Positions 51,008 through 59,619 of a stretch of DNA of 64,000 nt are shown in pieces. The position numbers were made by a program, and so were the translations under genes. The stretch spans positions 1,116,001-1,180,000 of the forward strand of contig CAVPGR010000002.1 of the NCBI GenBank assembly GCA_963704035.1, given 5' to 3'. Position 1 is the first letter of the stretch. The number at the start of each line of letters is the position of its first letter. This stretch comes from JAOSJL01 sp963704035. Its GTDB lineage: Bacteria; Actinomycetota; Acidimicrobiia; IMCC26256; JAOSJL01. The notes beneath the pieces were generated by a model. The model ran no database searches. It was not told where the DNA came from and saw only the letters and a list, made by a program, of their open reading frames with translations.

Positions 51008-52016
51008 GGTGCGGCTGCGAGTGCGCGGCGGCGAGACCCGGTGGAGGTGGATCGACGCCGGCGAGCGGGTCGGCGGCCTCGCGGCCGCGCCGCAGCAACG
51101 GCCAGAACAGGAGCAGCGCGAACAGCGCGAAGAACGGCAACGCGGGACGCACTCCGGCGGTGAACACGCTGTTGAGGGGGAGGTAGCCCGACAGAATCGC
51201 TTGTGTCGTACCGAGAAGAAGGCCTCCGGCGAACGCCAGCGGAATACTGGTCAAGCCGGCGAAGACGGCCGCAGCGAGGGCCGCGACGAGGAGCGTGAGG
51301 TAGTTTTCGGAGGCGACCCCCCCTCCGAACAACGGAGCCAGGAGCACTCCGGCCAGCCCGGCGATGAAGCTCGACAGCATCCACGCCACCGAGCTCACGC
51401 GATCGGCGTTGATGCCGTGCAACTGTGTCAACCGCGGGCTCTCCACGACCGCTCTCATGCGCAGACCCACCTGCGTATAGCGGAACACGAGCGTGAGCCC
51501 CACGACCACGACGACCGTGATCACGATCGTCGCGACCTGATTGCCGTCGAGCGCGTAGTCGCCCAGGCCCGGAATCGAGAACTTGTAGATCCGACCTGGA
51601 TTCGGTGCGATGGTGGGCGGGCCGAAGCTGTTGAATCGTGCGCCGCCCGCGACGTAGGCATCCGGTGAGAAGAACAGGATCTTCACGATTTCGGGGATGG
51701 CGACGAGGAGGCCGAGCGACGTGATGAGCCTTGCGATCGCGGGCGCCGACCGCAGGTGACGGAACAGGAACCGGTCGAGGAGGAACCCGATCGCGGGAGC
51801 CACGATGACCACCGCCACGACAAAGGCGGGGACGTTCGGCCAGTCCCACTGCTTGCGGAGCTGAAAGTAGACGGCTGCCGACGTGAACGCCTGGGCGGCG
51901 AACGCCAGGTTCAGCACCCCGGCGGTCTTGTAGACGAGAACGACACCGACCGCCATCAGTGCGAACACGCAGCCGACGGGAACGCCGCGGATGGCGAACT
52001 CGAGGAACTCGGTCAC
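51004..52016 (-). CDS. livH: Branched-chain amino acid-type ABC permease LivH (frameshift at 3' end)
   Basis: A membrane protein of about 337 residues with eight hydrophobic stretches; FAIRGVPVGCVFALMAVGVVLVYKTAGVLNLAFAA opens it and TQVGLRMRAVVESPRLTQLHGIN is the LivH loop. The in-frame ORF runs on for 526 codons into livM, but a frame that ends in TGA overlapping livM's ATG (51004-51007) restores the ATGA coupling seen between all other liv genes. A one-base indel near 51015-51050 is inferred. The apparent LivH-LivM fusion should not be taken as real. Confidence 0.85.
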
Positions 52017-52088
52017 GGTCGTTCCGTTTCCACTAGGTCGGAAGTCACGTCGGTCGGGGGCCGCGCTGTGATCGCTCGGGTTCCCCGC

Positions 52089-53369
52089 CTACCGGAACGT
52101 CGGCTCCTCGAGCTCGGTCATCTCCCGGGGGAAGCACATGAACGGCTTGCCGGGCTCGGTGAAGTCGGGGTGTGGCCGGAAGCCGCCGTCGACGACCTCG
52201 CTGAGAGCGTCACAGTCGTCGTTCGGGTTCAACTCGTCGTGCTGGTCGGGCCACAGGATTCCCGACACCAGCCCGTCGGCGGTGAACTCGTCGGATTGGT
52301 TGATCCAGTCGATCACCTTCTGCTGGGTGAACTCAGGACCGGTTGCATCGATGGCGTTCACCAACTGTTGGGCACCGACCCAACCCGCGACCGCCGGCTC
52401 GGTGGGTGCGGCATCGATCTTGTCCATCCAGGTGAGGAAGTCCTCGAGACCCTGCGGTGGGTCCTCGGTCTCGAAGGGAGCGAACGCCGTGAGCACGATC
52501 GACCCCTCGTAGAGATCGGCGTACTCGGCGATGAACTCGTGGTTGTAGGAGTTCGGCAGGTACATGGTCGGTTCGTAGTCCTGGCGACGCATCTCCTGGA
52601 GGAGGGCGTTGACGCCGTTGAAGTCCATACACGGCTCGACGAGCTCGACTCCCTCGTTCTTCATCCGCGTGACATCCGCGCTGTAGTCGGTCGTACCGTA
52701 CTGAAGGCTGGTGTCGATGAACGCCACCTCGGCGGTGGGCCACTTCTCGAAAGACGCTGTGACTGCGTTCGAGCACTCGGCCGACTGGGGCACGTTGTAG
52801 GCAAGGGTCCCGACCTTGTCGACGCCGAGCTCCTGGGCGATGTACGGCAGCAGCGAGTCCGGACAGCCGAAGCACAGGTTCGAGCCCCGTTCGCCGAAGA
52901 AGTTCTCCGGTCCGGAGAACTCGGGATTGACAACCCATCCGAATGTGGGAGTCCCGGACTCGGCGAGGAGGTCGGCTCCCGTAAAGGAAAGTGTTGCTAC
53001 GAACGCCGCGAAGACGTCGTCCTGGGTGAGAAGTGCCTGAACCTCCGCCTGGTTGTTAGCGAGCTGATCGTCACGCTCGGAGCCGATGACCATGTCGCGG
53101 TCGTACACACCGCCGTCCGAGTTGATCTTCTCGAAGTAGGCGCGGATCCCGTCGGCGATCGTTCCGTAGTTACCACCGATCGGATTCGTCGTGGACGCGA
53201 CCACACCCACGGCGACCTCCGAGTCGCTCACTCCCGGCTGGTCCACGGCGGTCTGTTCACCACCGCCGTCTTGATCGCCCGAGTCGTTTCCACCACTCGA
53301 CTCGGAGTTCGAGCACGCCGCCGCCACCAGAGCCAGCACCGCGAGCCCCACCCACAGTCCTCTGCGCAT
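52089..53369 (-). CDS. Liv-type substrate-binding lipoprotein, copy 1
   Basis: A 426-residue periplasmic-binding-protein-like lipoprotein. The signal LAVLALVAAACSN has a lipobox cysteine, and a Ser/Gly/Asp linker follows. The body begins SDSEVAVGVVASTTNPIGGNYG, with LAYNVPQSAECSNAV and GWVGAQQLVNAIDA typical of Peripla_BP_6. It captures substrate for the liv genes 72 bp downstream. It is the downstream member of a perfect-length tandem duplication of copy 2 (53534-54814): same 426 codons, no gaps, scattered substitutions. The ligand is unknown; Liv-type does not guarantee branched-chain amino acids. Confidence 0.9.
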   Translation of the reverse strand: MRRGLWVGLAVLALVAAACSNSESSGGNDSGDQDGGGEQTAVDQPGVSDSEVAVGVVASTTNPIGGNYGTIADGIRAYFEKINSDGGVYDRDMVIGSERDDQLANNQAEVQALLTQDDVFAAFVATLSFTGADLLAESGTPTFGWVVNPEFSGPENFFGERGSNLCFGCPDSLLPYIAQELGVDKVGTLAYNVPQSAECSNAVTASFEKWPTAEVAFIDTSLQYGTTDYSADVTRMKNEGVELVEPCMDFNGVNALLQEMRRQDYEPTMYLPNSYNHEFIAEYADLYEGSIVLTAFAPFETEDPPQGLEDFLTWMDKIDAAPTEPAVAGWVGAQQLVNAIDATGPEFTQQKVIDWINQSDEFTADGLVSGILWPDQHDELNPNDDCDALSEVVDGGFRPHPDFTEPGKPFMCFPREMTELEEPTFR

Positions 53370-53391
53370 CGGTTCCCCCCGTCACGCACCC

Positions 53392-53403
53392 CGACACGTC
53401 GGA
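53392..53403. promoter_or_regulatory. CCGACACGTCGG dyad upstream of copy 1
   Basis: A 12-bp inverted repeat (CCGAC-AC-GTCGG) in the leader of binding-protein copy 1, about 25 bp before its start. The identical dyad occurs 1445 bp away upstream of copy 2. It may form a small mRNA hairpin or bind a regulator. Confidence 0.35.
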
Positions 53404-53430
53404 GTAGTAGGTCTGACGAAATCGTCGGAA

Positions 53431-53446
53431 CTGACTCTAGCGTCAG
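53431..53446. promoter_or_regulatory. Operator-like site CTGAC-N6-GTCAG, binding-protein copy 1
   Basis: CTGACTCTAGCGTCAG lies about 62 bp upstream of copy 1 and continues as GTTCACAGTGGCG. It shares CTGAC-N6-GTCAGGTTC with the sites at 54876 and 35951. The arms are 5 bp and the inner GCGTCA half-site equals half of the TetR palindrome at 11107. It is likely a repressor site, by inference. Confidence 0.5.
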
Positions 53447-53533
53447 GTTCACAGTGGCGTCACCCGCCACCGAGGTTCACACATGCGAAAAGGTCCACCT
53501 GCGAGCCGCGCTGTGATCGCTCGGGTTCCCCGC

Positions 53534-54814
53534 CTACCGGAACGTCGGCTCCTCGAGCTCGTCCATCTCTCGGGGAAAGCACATGAAGGGCTTGCCGGGC
53601 TCGGTGAAGTCGGGATGCGGGCGGAAGCCGCCGTCGACGATCTCGCTGAGGGCGTCACAGTCCTGGTTCGGGTTCAGCACGTCGTGCTGGTCGGGCCACA
53701 GAATGCCCGCCATCAGTCCGTCGGCGGTGAACTCGTCGGATTGGTTGATCCAGTCGATCACCTTCTGCTGGGTGAAGTCGGGACCGGTTGCATCGATGGC
53801 GTTCACCAACTGTTGGGCGCCGACCCAACCCGCGACCGCCGGCTCGGTGGGCGTGGCACCGATGTCGTCCATCCAGGTGAGGAAGTCCTCGAGACCCTGC
53901 GGTGGGTCCTCGGTCTCGAAGGGAGCGAACGCCGTGAGCACGATCGACCCCTCGTAGAGATCGGCGTACTCGGCGATGAACTCGTGGTTGTAGGAGTTCG
54001 GCAGGAACATCGTCGGTTCGTAGTCCTGGCGACGCATCTCCTGGAGGAGGGCGTTGACGCCGTTGAAGTCCATACACGGCTCGACGAGCTCGACTCCCTC
54101 GTTCTTCATCCGCGTGACATCCGCGCTGTAGTCGGTCGTACCGTACTGGAGGCTCGTGTCGACGAACGCCACCTCGGCGGTGGGCCACTTCTCGAACGAG
54201 GCAACGACACCATCGGCGCACTCGGCCGACTGGGGCACGTTGTAAGCGAGCGTCCCGACCTTGTCGACACCGAGCTCCTGGGCGATGTACGGCAGCAGCG
54301 AGTCCGGACAGCCGAAGCACAGGCTCGAGCCGCGTTCGCCGAAGAAGTTCTCCGGTCCGGAGAACTCGGGATTGATGTTCCATCCGAACGTGGGCGTGCC
54401 GGACTCGGCGAGGAGGTCGGCTCCCGTAAAGGAAAGTGTTGCTACGAAGGCCGCGAAGACGTCGTCCTGGGTGAGGAGTGCCTGGACCTCCGCCTGGTTG
54501 TTGCCGAGCTGGTCGTCGCGCTCGGAGGTGATGACCATGTCGCGGTCGTACACACCGCCGTCCGAGTTGATCTTCTCGAAGTAGGCGCGGATCCCGTCGG
54601 CGATCGTTCCGTAGTTGCCACCGATCGGATTCGTCGTGGACGCGACCACACCCACGGCGACCTCCGAGTCGCTCACTCCCGGCTGGTCCACGGCGGTCTG
54701 TTCACCGCCGCCGTCTTCCCCACCGGGCTCGTTTCCACCACCCGACTCGGAGTTCGAACACGCCGCCGCCACGAGAGCCAGCACCGCGAGCCCCACCCAC
54801 AGACCTTTGCGCAT
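53534..54814 (-). CDS. Liv-type substrate-binding lipoprotein, copy 2
   Basis: A 426-residue paralogue of copy 1, with the same signal peptide (LAVLALVAAACSN), same length and no gaps. Differences are scattered; the linker reads GGNEPGGEDGG instead of GGNDSGDQDGG, and NINPEFSGPEN replaces VNPEFSGPEN. Both ORFs are intact, so both proteins may be made and could differ in ligand. Each has its own copy of the promoter region. It is divergent from the hydrolase at 54928, with the shared gap part of the duplicated unit. Confidence 0.9.
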   Translation of the reverse strand: MRKGLWVGLAVLALVAAACSNSESGGGNEPGGEDGGGEQTAVDQPGVSDSEVAVGVVASTTNPIGGNYGTIADGIRAYFEKINSDGGVYDRDMVITSERDDQLGNNQAEVQALLTQDDVFAAFVATLSFTGADLLAESGTPTFGWNINPEFSGPENFFGERGSSLCFGCPDSLLPYIAQELGVDKVGTLAYNVPQSAECADGVVASFEKWPTAEVAFVDTSLQYGTTDYSADVTRMKNEGVELVEPCMDFNGVNALLQEMRRQDYEPTMFLPNSYNHEFIAEYADLYEGSIVLTAFAPFETEDPPQGLEDFLTWMDDIGATPTEPAVAGWVGAQQLVNAIDATGPDFTQQKVIDWINQSDEFTADGLMAGILWPDQHDVLNPNQDCDALSEIVDGGFRPHPDFTEPGKPFMCFPREMDELEEPTFR

Positions 54815-54875
54815 CGGTTCCCCCCGCCACGCACCCCGACACGTCGGAGTAATAGGTTTGACGGAATCGTCGGAA

Positions 54876-54891
54876 CTGACCCTAGCGTCAG
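54876..54891. promoter_or_regulatory. Operator-like site CTGAC-N6-GTCAG, binding-protein copy 2 / hydrolase
   Basis: CTGACCCTAGCGTCAG lies between binding-protein copy 2 (start 54814) and the divergent hydrolase (start 54928), 62 bp from the former and 36 bp from the latter. It differs from the 53431 site at one central base. It could control both genes. Confidence 0.5.
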
Positions 54892-54927
54892 GTTCACAGT
54901 GGCGTCACCCGCCACCGAGGAGCACAC

Positions 54928-56112
54928 ATGCGACTCAGAAACCACTCTCCACGCCCTCGGTTCGGGGCCGTCCCCTGGCTCGTTGCTGCGATCGTGGTGG
55001 CCCTGGCGGCGACCGCCTGCGGAAGCAGCGGGGGTGACGACACCGCATCCGACAGCGAGGCCGACACGTCGGGCGAGATCACGCTGTTTTCGGAACGTGG
55101 CCCCTACGCAGCGGGGGTCACGACGCTGGATCTCCCCGACCGAGAGGTCGAGGTGTGGTACCCCGCGGATCCCACCGACGTCGAGGGTGCCGAAGAAGAG
55201 GTCTTCTACATCCGCGACAACGTTCCCGAGGCGTTTCTCTCGTTCGTTCCCGAAGACATCAACCCTCCGTTCGTGAGCGAGGCGTACCGCGACGTTCCTT
55301 CAAGCGAGGAAGGCCCGTTCCCGCTCGTCCTCTTCAGCCACGGTTTCGGGGGCTTTCGCACGACGTCCACGGCCGTTGCGGACCATCTCGCCTCGTGGGG
55401 CTTCGTCGTGGCCGCCACCGACCACCTGGAGCGGGGCCTCGAAGCGCAGTTCGGCGTGGACGTGGGCAGCGACAAGACCGATTCCGAGGTCCTGCGCGAG
55501 GTGGTGGATCTCATGGATGAAGAGAACGAGCGGGCGGACGGCTCCCTGGAAGGCGTCGTCTCAACCGACGAGATCGCCGTCACGGGTCATTCGGCCGGCG
55601 GCGCGGCGGCGATCGCCTTCGGCGGCGAGCCCGACGTGGTCACCTATGTACCGCTCGCGGGCGCCGGCGGCACCGCGGATGATCCGGACGCCATCCCGAC
55701 GCCCGACACCCCGTCGCTCTACATCGCCGGCGCCATCGATCAGGTCGTTCCACCCGACAGCACGCGGGCGACCTACGACCGTGCACCCGGCCCGAAGCGT
55801 CTGGTGGTCATCGACGGTGTCGGCCACAACAACGCCTTCACCGACATCTGCGAGATCGGGACCGAAGGTGGTGGCGTGATCGCCATCGCCCGCGATCTCG
55901 GACTCCCCCTCGACGAGGAGTTCCTCGTCCTGGGTGAGGACGGATGCCAACCCGAGGCCCTGGATTCACCCCTCGCGTGGGACGTCACCAACCACTTCCT
56001 CGTGGCACAACTGCGCGAGGCGTTCGGGTTGGAGGAACCGGGGACGGGTTTCGAACCCGGCGTCGAGGACGCCTTCGACGGCGTCACCCTCACCCTCGCC
56101 CAGGAGGACTGA
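54928..56112 (+). CDS. Secreted alpha/beta hydrolase lipoprotein
   Basis: A 394-residue lipoprotein. The signal WLVAAIVVALAATACGSS has the lipobox cysteine and an acidic linker follows. The fold shows PFPLVLFSHGFGGFRTTSTAVADHLASWGFVVAATDH, the nucleophile elbow VTGHSAGGAAAIAFG near residue 220, PSLYIAGAIDQVVP with the acid residue and GVGHNNAFTDIC with the histidine. This is the PAF-acetylhydrolase/dienelactone hydrolase-like class, so an esterase or lipase. The ATG has a GAGGAG ribosome site. It is divergent from binding-protein copy 2. Confidence 0.85.
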   Translation: MRLRNHSPRPRFGAVPWLVAAIVVALAATACGSSGGDDTASDSEADTSGEITLFSERGPYAAGVTTLDLPDREVEVWYPADPTDVEGAEEEVFYIRDNVPEAFLSFVPEDINPPFVSEAYRDVPSSEEGPFPLVLFSHGFGGFRTTSTAVADHLASWGFVVAATDHLERGLEAQFGVDVGSDKTDSEVLREVVDLMDEENERADGSLEGVVSTDEIAVTGHSAGGAAAIAFGGEPDVVTYVPLAGAGGTADDPDAIPTPDTPSLYIAGAIDQVVPPDSTRATYDRAPGPKRLVVIDGVGHNNAFTDICEIGTEGGGVIAIARDLGLPLDEEFLVLGEDGCQPEALDSPLAWDVTNHFLVAQLREAFGLEEPGTGFEPGVEDAFDGVTLTLAQED

Positions 56113-56140
56113 CCAGCGGCCGGGCTGGCACAATAGAGTC

Positions 56141-57430
56141 GTGAACTGGTCCTGGATCTACCTCGCGGTCACACTCGTCGGAGCGTGCTTCACGCTGAAC
56201 GCCTACATGCCGACGCGGCGACACATGGTCGCGGTGGTTCCGAGCTTCTTCGCCAGTTGGATCACCATCGAGATGGCGGCGTTCCACATCGCGTGGCAGG
56301 CGGTCGCGACAGCGATCTTCGCGTACCTGGGTGCGTTCGACGCATGGCCGGGATGGCTCGGGCTCGCCATCACCCTGGCGTCGTGGGCGGGGCTGCTCCT
56401 GCTGATGCGACAGTCGGGCCGCACCCACGCCGTGGTCGAACGGGCACTGAGTAGCGCGCTCGGAGACGACTACCGGACGCGGATCAGACCTGAGATCGCC
56501 GAGCACGTCACCGATGCGCTCCGGTGGCGTCATCTGCTGCTCCCTCTACTCTTCACCGAAAGAGACGTGGAAGGGATCCGGAACCTGAGCTACGGGCCGG
56601 CCGGACGGCGCAACAGCCTCGACGTCTACAGGCCCAAGGGCACCGTGGACAACGCGCCGGTCCTGCTCCAGATCCACGGAGGTGGCTGGACGGTCGGGAG
56701 CAAACAGCAGCAGGCACAGCCACTCATGCGCTACCTGGCCTCACGCGGCTGGGTGTGCGTGGCCGTCAATTACCGGCTCAGCCCGAAGGTGGCGTTCCCC
56801 GATCACCTGATCGACGTCAAACGCGCGCTCGCGTGGATCCGCGAACACATCGCCGAGTACGGAGGCGATCCTGGCTTCATCGTGGCGACCGGTGGTTCCG
56901 CCGGTGGCCACCTCTCCGCGTTGATGACGCTCACCGGCAACGAAGAACGCTTCCAGCCCGGCTTCGAAGAAGCGGACACGAGCATCCAGGCCGGTGTTCC
57001 CATGTACGGGCTCTTCGACGTCCGCGAGTTCGAGGACGAGAAATGGGGGAAGGGTTTCGACCGCTTCTTCACCCGCATCGTGATGAGAGCCACCCGCGAG
57101 GAGGCGCCCGACCTCTACCGCGACGCCTCACCGGCCGCGTGGTTGCGGTCCGACTCGCCACCGATGTTCATCGTGCACGGCGACAAGGACGTCCTGCTGC
57201 CCGTCACGGAGACCCGACGTTTCGTCCGGACCGCACGCCAGACCATGGATGATCCTGTGGTCTACGCCGAACTTCCCGGTGGACAGCACGCCTTCGACGT
57301 GTTCTGGTCCGTTCGAACTGGCCACGTCGTTGCCGGGATCACCCGCTTCCTCCTTTTCGAGTACTCCCGATACCTCGATGGGCTCTCAGCCGCGGACACT
57401 CAGCCGTCGCAGAGGGCCGCGTCCGGCTGA
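56141..57430 (+). CDS. Membrane-anchored esterase/lipase (hormone-sensitive lipase type)
   Basis: A 429-residue protein starting at GTG 56141. The first 110 residues carry four hydrophobic segments (WIYLAVTLVGACFTLNAYM, MVAVVPSFFASWITIEM, VATAIFAYLGAF, LGLAITLASWAGLLLLM). A catalytic domain follows with QIHGGGWTVGSKQQQA (oxyanion hole), VATGGSAGGHLSALM (nucleophile), FIVHGDKDVLLP (acid) and GGQHAFDVF (histidine). The membrane domain fused to the esterase is the oddity. A CACAAT hexamer 6 bp before the GTG may be a leaderless -10. It follows the lipoprotein hydrolase by 28 bp. Confidence 0.82.
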   Translation: MNWSWIYLAVTLVGACFTLNAYMPTRRHMVAVVPSFFASWITIEMAAFHIAWQAVATAIFAYLGAFDAWPGWLGLAITLASWAGLLLLMRQSGRTHAVVERALSSALGDDYRTRIRPEIAEHVTDALRWRHLLLPLLFTERDVEGIRNLSYGPAGRRNSLDVYRPKGTVDNAPVLLQIHGGGWTVGSKQQQAQPLMRYLASRGWVCVAVNYRLSPKVAFPDHLIDVKRALAWIREHIAEYGGDPGFIVATGGSAGGHLSALMTLTGNEERFQPGFEEADTSIQAGVPMYGLFDVREFEDEKWGKGFDRFFTRIVMRATREEAPDLYRDASPAAWLRSDSPPMFIVHGDKDVLLPVTETRRFVRTARQTMDDPVVYAELPGGQHAFDVFWSVRTGHVVAGITRFLLFEYSRYLDGLSAADTQPSQRAASG

Positions 57431-57468
57431 CAGCAGGCAGATCCCAGCCCGCCGGTCACGGGGCGGCC

Positions 57469-57882
57469 TCAGTCCTCGACGGTCGGCCGGCGACGGCTGC
57501 GCTTGATATCGGACCTGCGCTTCTTCGCCTCGCGTCGGCGACGCTCCGCCGCGCGGGTGGGTCGGGTCGCCCGACGCCGGGCGGGTGTTCGTAGCGCCGC
57601 GCCGATTCGATCTGCCAGGCGCGCACGTGCGATCTCGCGGTTCCGGGCCTGTGAGCGCGTGTCGGTGGCCGACGCACGCACGGTCGGGCCGAGGCGCTCC
57701 AGAATCCGCGCTCGTTGACGCGGCCCGAGTACCCGGGAGCTCTCGACGTCAAAGACCACCTCGACACGTGTGTCCGACGTATTGGCGTGCTGACCACCCG
57801 GTCCCCCCGACCGGGTCGATCGCCACGTCAACTCGGCCTCCGGAATGAGAAGCGCTGACGTCACTCTCAGGTCTGCTCCCAC
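57469..57882 (-). CDS. arfB: ArfB/ICT1-type peptidyl-tRNA hydrolase
   Basis: A 137-residue protein with the GGQ release-factor motif (RSGGPGGQHANTSDTRVEV, GGQ at residues 29-31) and a basic C-terminal tail (RRREAKKRRSDIKRSRRR) that enters the empty mRNA channel. It rescues stalled ribosomes. Start choice is GTG at 57882; GTG 57864 (VTSALLIPEAEL) is also plausible, while the long ORF upstream is not. It is divergent from the binding protein at 57965. Confidence 0.85.
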   Translation of the reverse strand: MGADLRVTSALLIPEAELTWRSTRSGGPGGQHANTSDTRVEVVFDVESSRVLGPRQRARILERLGPTVRASATDTRSQARNREIARARLADRIGAALRTPARRRATRPTRAAERRRREAKKRRSDIKRSRRRPTVED

Positions 57883-57964
57883 GAGCACGACGGTACGGGA
57901 TACCGTGCCTCTCGCTCGTGAATTCGGGGGCCCGCCCCCGATCGGAAGCGGCCGGGGGAAGAAG

Positions 57965-59566
57965 ATGAATCCACACAAGGTGCAGCGACTGGTGAGCGTC
58001 GGAGTCACGCTCGCCCTCTTTGCTACCGCATGTGGCGGTGGTGGAGGGTCGGAGAGCTCGGGCGCCGCTTCCGGGCCGCCGCAGACCGGCGGAGAGATCA
58101 CCATCGCGGTCGACGCAGAAAGCGACGGATTCAACCCGTCGACCAGTCAGTGGTCGCCCGCCACGACTCAGATGGCGTTGTCCATGCTGGAGCCCCTGAT
58201 GACCGTTGACGCGGAGGAGAACGTGGGGCCGTTCCTCGCGGAGTCGATGATCCCCAATGATGACTTCACCGAGTGGACTCTGAATCTGCGCCCCGACGTG
58301 ACGTTCTCCTCGGGCAATCCCGTCGATGCTGAAGCGGTGAAGTTCAACCTCGACGCGGTCCTGGCCTCGCCGCTCACCGGACCCGTGATGCGCGGGCTCG
58401 CCGAACCCGAGATCGTCGACGATCTCACGTTGAAGTTGTCGACGGACAGGTCCTGGGCCACCCTGCCGCTCTTCTTCGCCGGCCAACCCGGCTACATCGG
58501 CGATCCCGAATGGCTCGGCGACCCCGACTCCGACCCGCAGGCTCCGGTCGGGAGCGGACCGTTCGTTCTGAAGGAACGAACGCTCGACGCGCAGACCGTC
58601 GTCGTGCGCAACGAGAACTACTGGCGCGACCCTTACCCATACCTCGACGGGATCACCTTCCGGATCGTGCCCGACACCGTTCAGCGGGTCCAGGCTCTCG
58701 AGACAGGAGAGATCGACCTCACGGCGTCACAGGACGACGGCGATGTAGTGACGATCCAGGAGAACCCGGACTTGGGGTCGCTCACCAGCTTCGCCTCCGA
58801 CGAGAGCATGATCATGCTGAACACGTCGAAACCGCCCCTCGACGACATCCGGGTCCGCGAAGCGCTTGCTGTGGGCATGGATCGCGAGGCGTGGGCGACG
58901 ATCACCGACGAGAGCGGCCTCATCCGACTCGCCGACAGTCCGTGGCCGCCCGAGTCGCGGTGGCATCCCGATGGTCTCGAATTCCCCGATCACGATCCCG
59001 AACGCGCGCGTGATCTGCTCGACGATTACGAAGCCGAAACGGGTGAGACGGTCAGCCTCACTCTCGGCACCACGTCGACACCCGAGGCCGAACAGACACA
59101 GGAGATCATCGCCGAGCAGTGGCGCGACCTCGGGATCGACGTCGAGACGACCACCACAGAGCAGGCGACGCTGATCACCGACGTCATCGCCGGCAATTTC
59201 GACGCCCTCGTCTGGCGTCAGTTCAACTCACCCGACCCCGACGGCGAATCCCACTGGTGGTTCTCCCAGAACACCGAAGGACCGGTCGCCGTGAACTTCG
59301 CCCGCAACCGAGATCCCGTGATCGACGAAGCCCTCTACGCCGGACGCGCCACCGACGACCTCGAGACACGCAAGGCCGCGTACCGCACCGTGGCAGAACG
59401 CCTCAACGCGGACCTCCCATACCTCTGGTTGCGACACACGACGTGGATCGTGGGCTATCAGGAGAGTCTCCAGGACGTCGGCGACTGGGATCTCCCCGAT
59501 GGCGATCCGGGCGTCCCGGTTGCCAACAACCAGGTGAGACTGTTCCAGATCTGGCGCGCCTCCTGA
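57965..59566 (+). CDS. Oligopeptide-type ABC substrate-binding lipoprotein
   Basis: A 533-residue SBP_bac_5 lipoprotein. LVSVGVTLALFATACGGG is the signal with lipobox; the mature part has EITIAVDAESDGFNPSTSQW, LRPDVTFSSGNPVDAEAVKFNLD, VGSGPFVLKER and DIRVREALAVGMDREAW, the usual DppA/OppA elements. The ATG at 57965 has GGGGGAAG upstream. A related gene starts at 62708, separated by the cysD-cysNC operon. No permease genes follow it, so it must share a transporter or act alone. Confidence 0.9.
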   Translation: MNPHKVQRLVSVGVTLALFATACGGGGGSESSGAASGPPQTGGEITIAVDAESDGFNPSTSQWSPATTQMALSMLEPLMTVDAEENVGPFLAESMIPNDDFTEWTLNLRPDVTFSSGNPVDAEAVKFNLDAVLASPLTGPVMRGLAEPEIVDDLTLKLSTDRSWATLPLFFAGQPGYIGDPEWLGDPDSDPQAPVGSGPFVLKERTLDAQTVVVRNENYWRDPYPYLDGITFRIVPDTVQRVQALETGEIDLTASQDDGDVVTIQENPDLGSLTSFASDESMIMLNTSKPPLDDIRVREALAVGMDREAWATITDESGLIRLADSPWPPESRWHPDGLEFPDHDPERARDLLDDYEAETGETVSLTLGTTSTPEAEQTQEIIAEQWRDLGIDVETTTTEQATLITDVIAGNFDALVWRQFNSPDPDGESHWWFSQNTEGPVAVNFARNRDPVIDEALYAGRATDDLETRKAAYRTVAERLNADLPYLWLRHTTWIVGYQESLQDVGDWDLPDGDPGVPVANNQVRLFQIWRAS

Positions 59567-59619
59567 TCCTGAACCGCAGCGCAGCCGCGGATTCGGTCAA
59601 GAGGCGCGGCCGGACAGAA

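Larger units (their letters stand above)
52061..54927. repeat. 1445-bp tandem duplication (binding-protein gene plus promoter)
   Basis: The left unit begins CCGCGCTGTGATCGCTCGGG at 52061 and the right unit begins with the same 20-mer at 53506. Gene starts (53369 and 54814), operator-like sites and the ATGCGA of the divergent hydrolase (53483 vestige and 54928 real) are all offset by exactly 1445 bp. The units contain substitutions but no indels. A hydrolase start codon remnant therefore lies at 53483 with no gene after it. Confidence 0.85.

Noticed and set aside
50436..52016. Apparent LivH-LivM fusion (526 codons)
   Set aside because: The tail of the ORF is livM read in the wrong frame; a frame ending in an ATGA overlap with livM explains the region better as an indel near 51030.
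51756..55276. Two long plus-strand ORFs (586 and 597 codons) opposite the binding-protein genes
   Set aside because: They are antisense shadows of the two intact lipoprotein genes in a high-GC sequence and repeat each other because the genes are duplicated.
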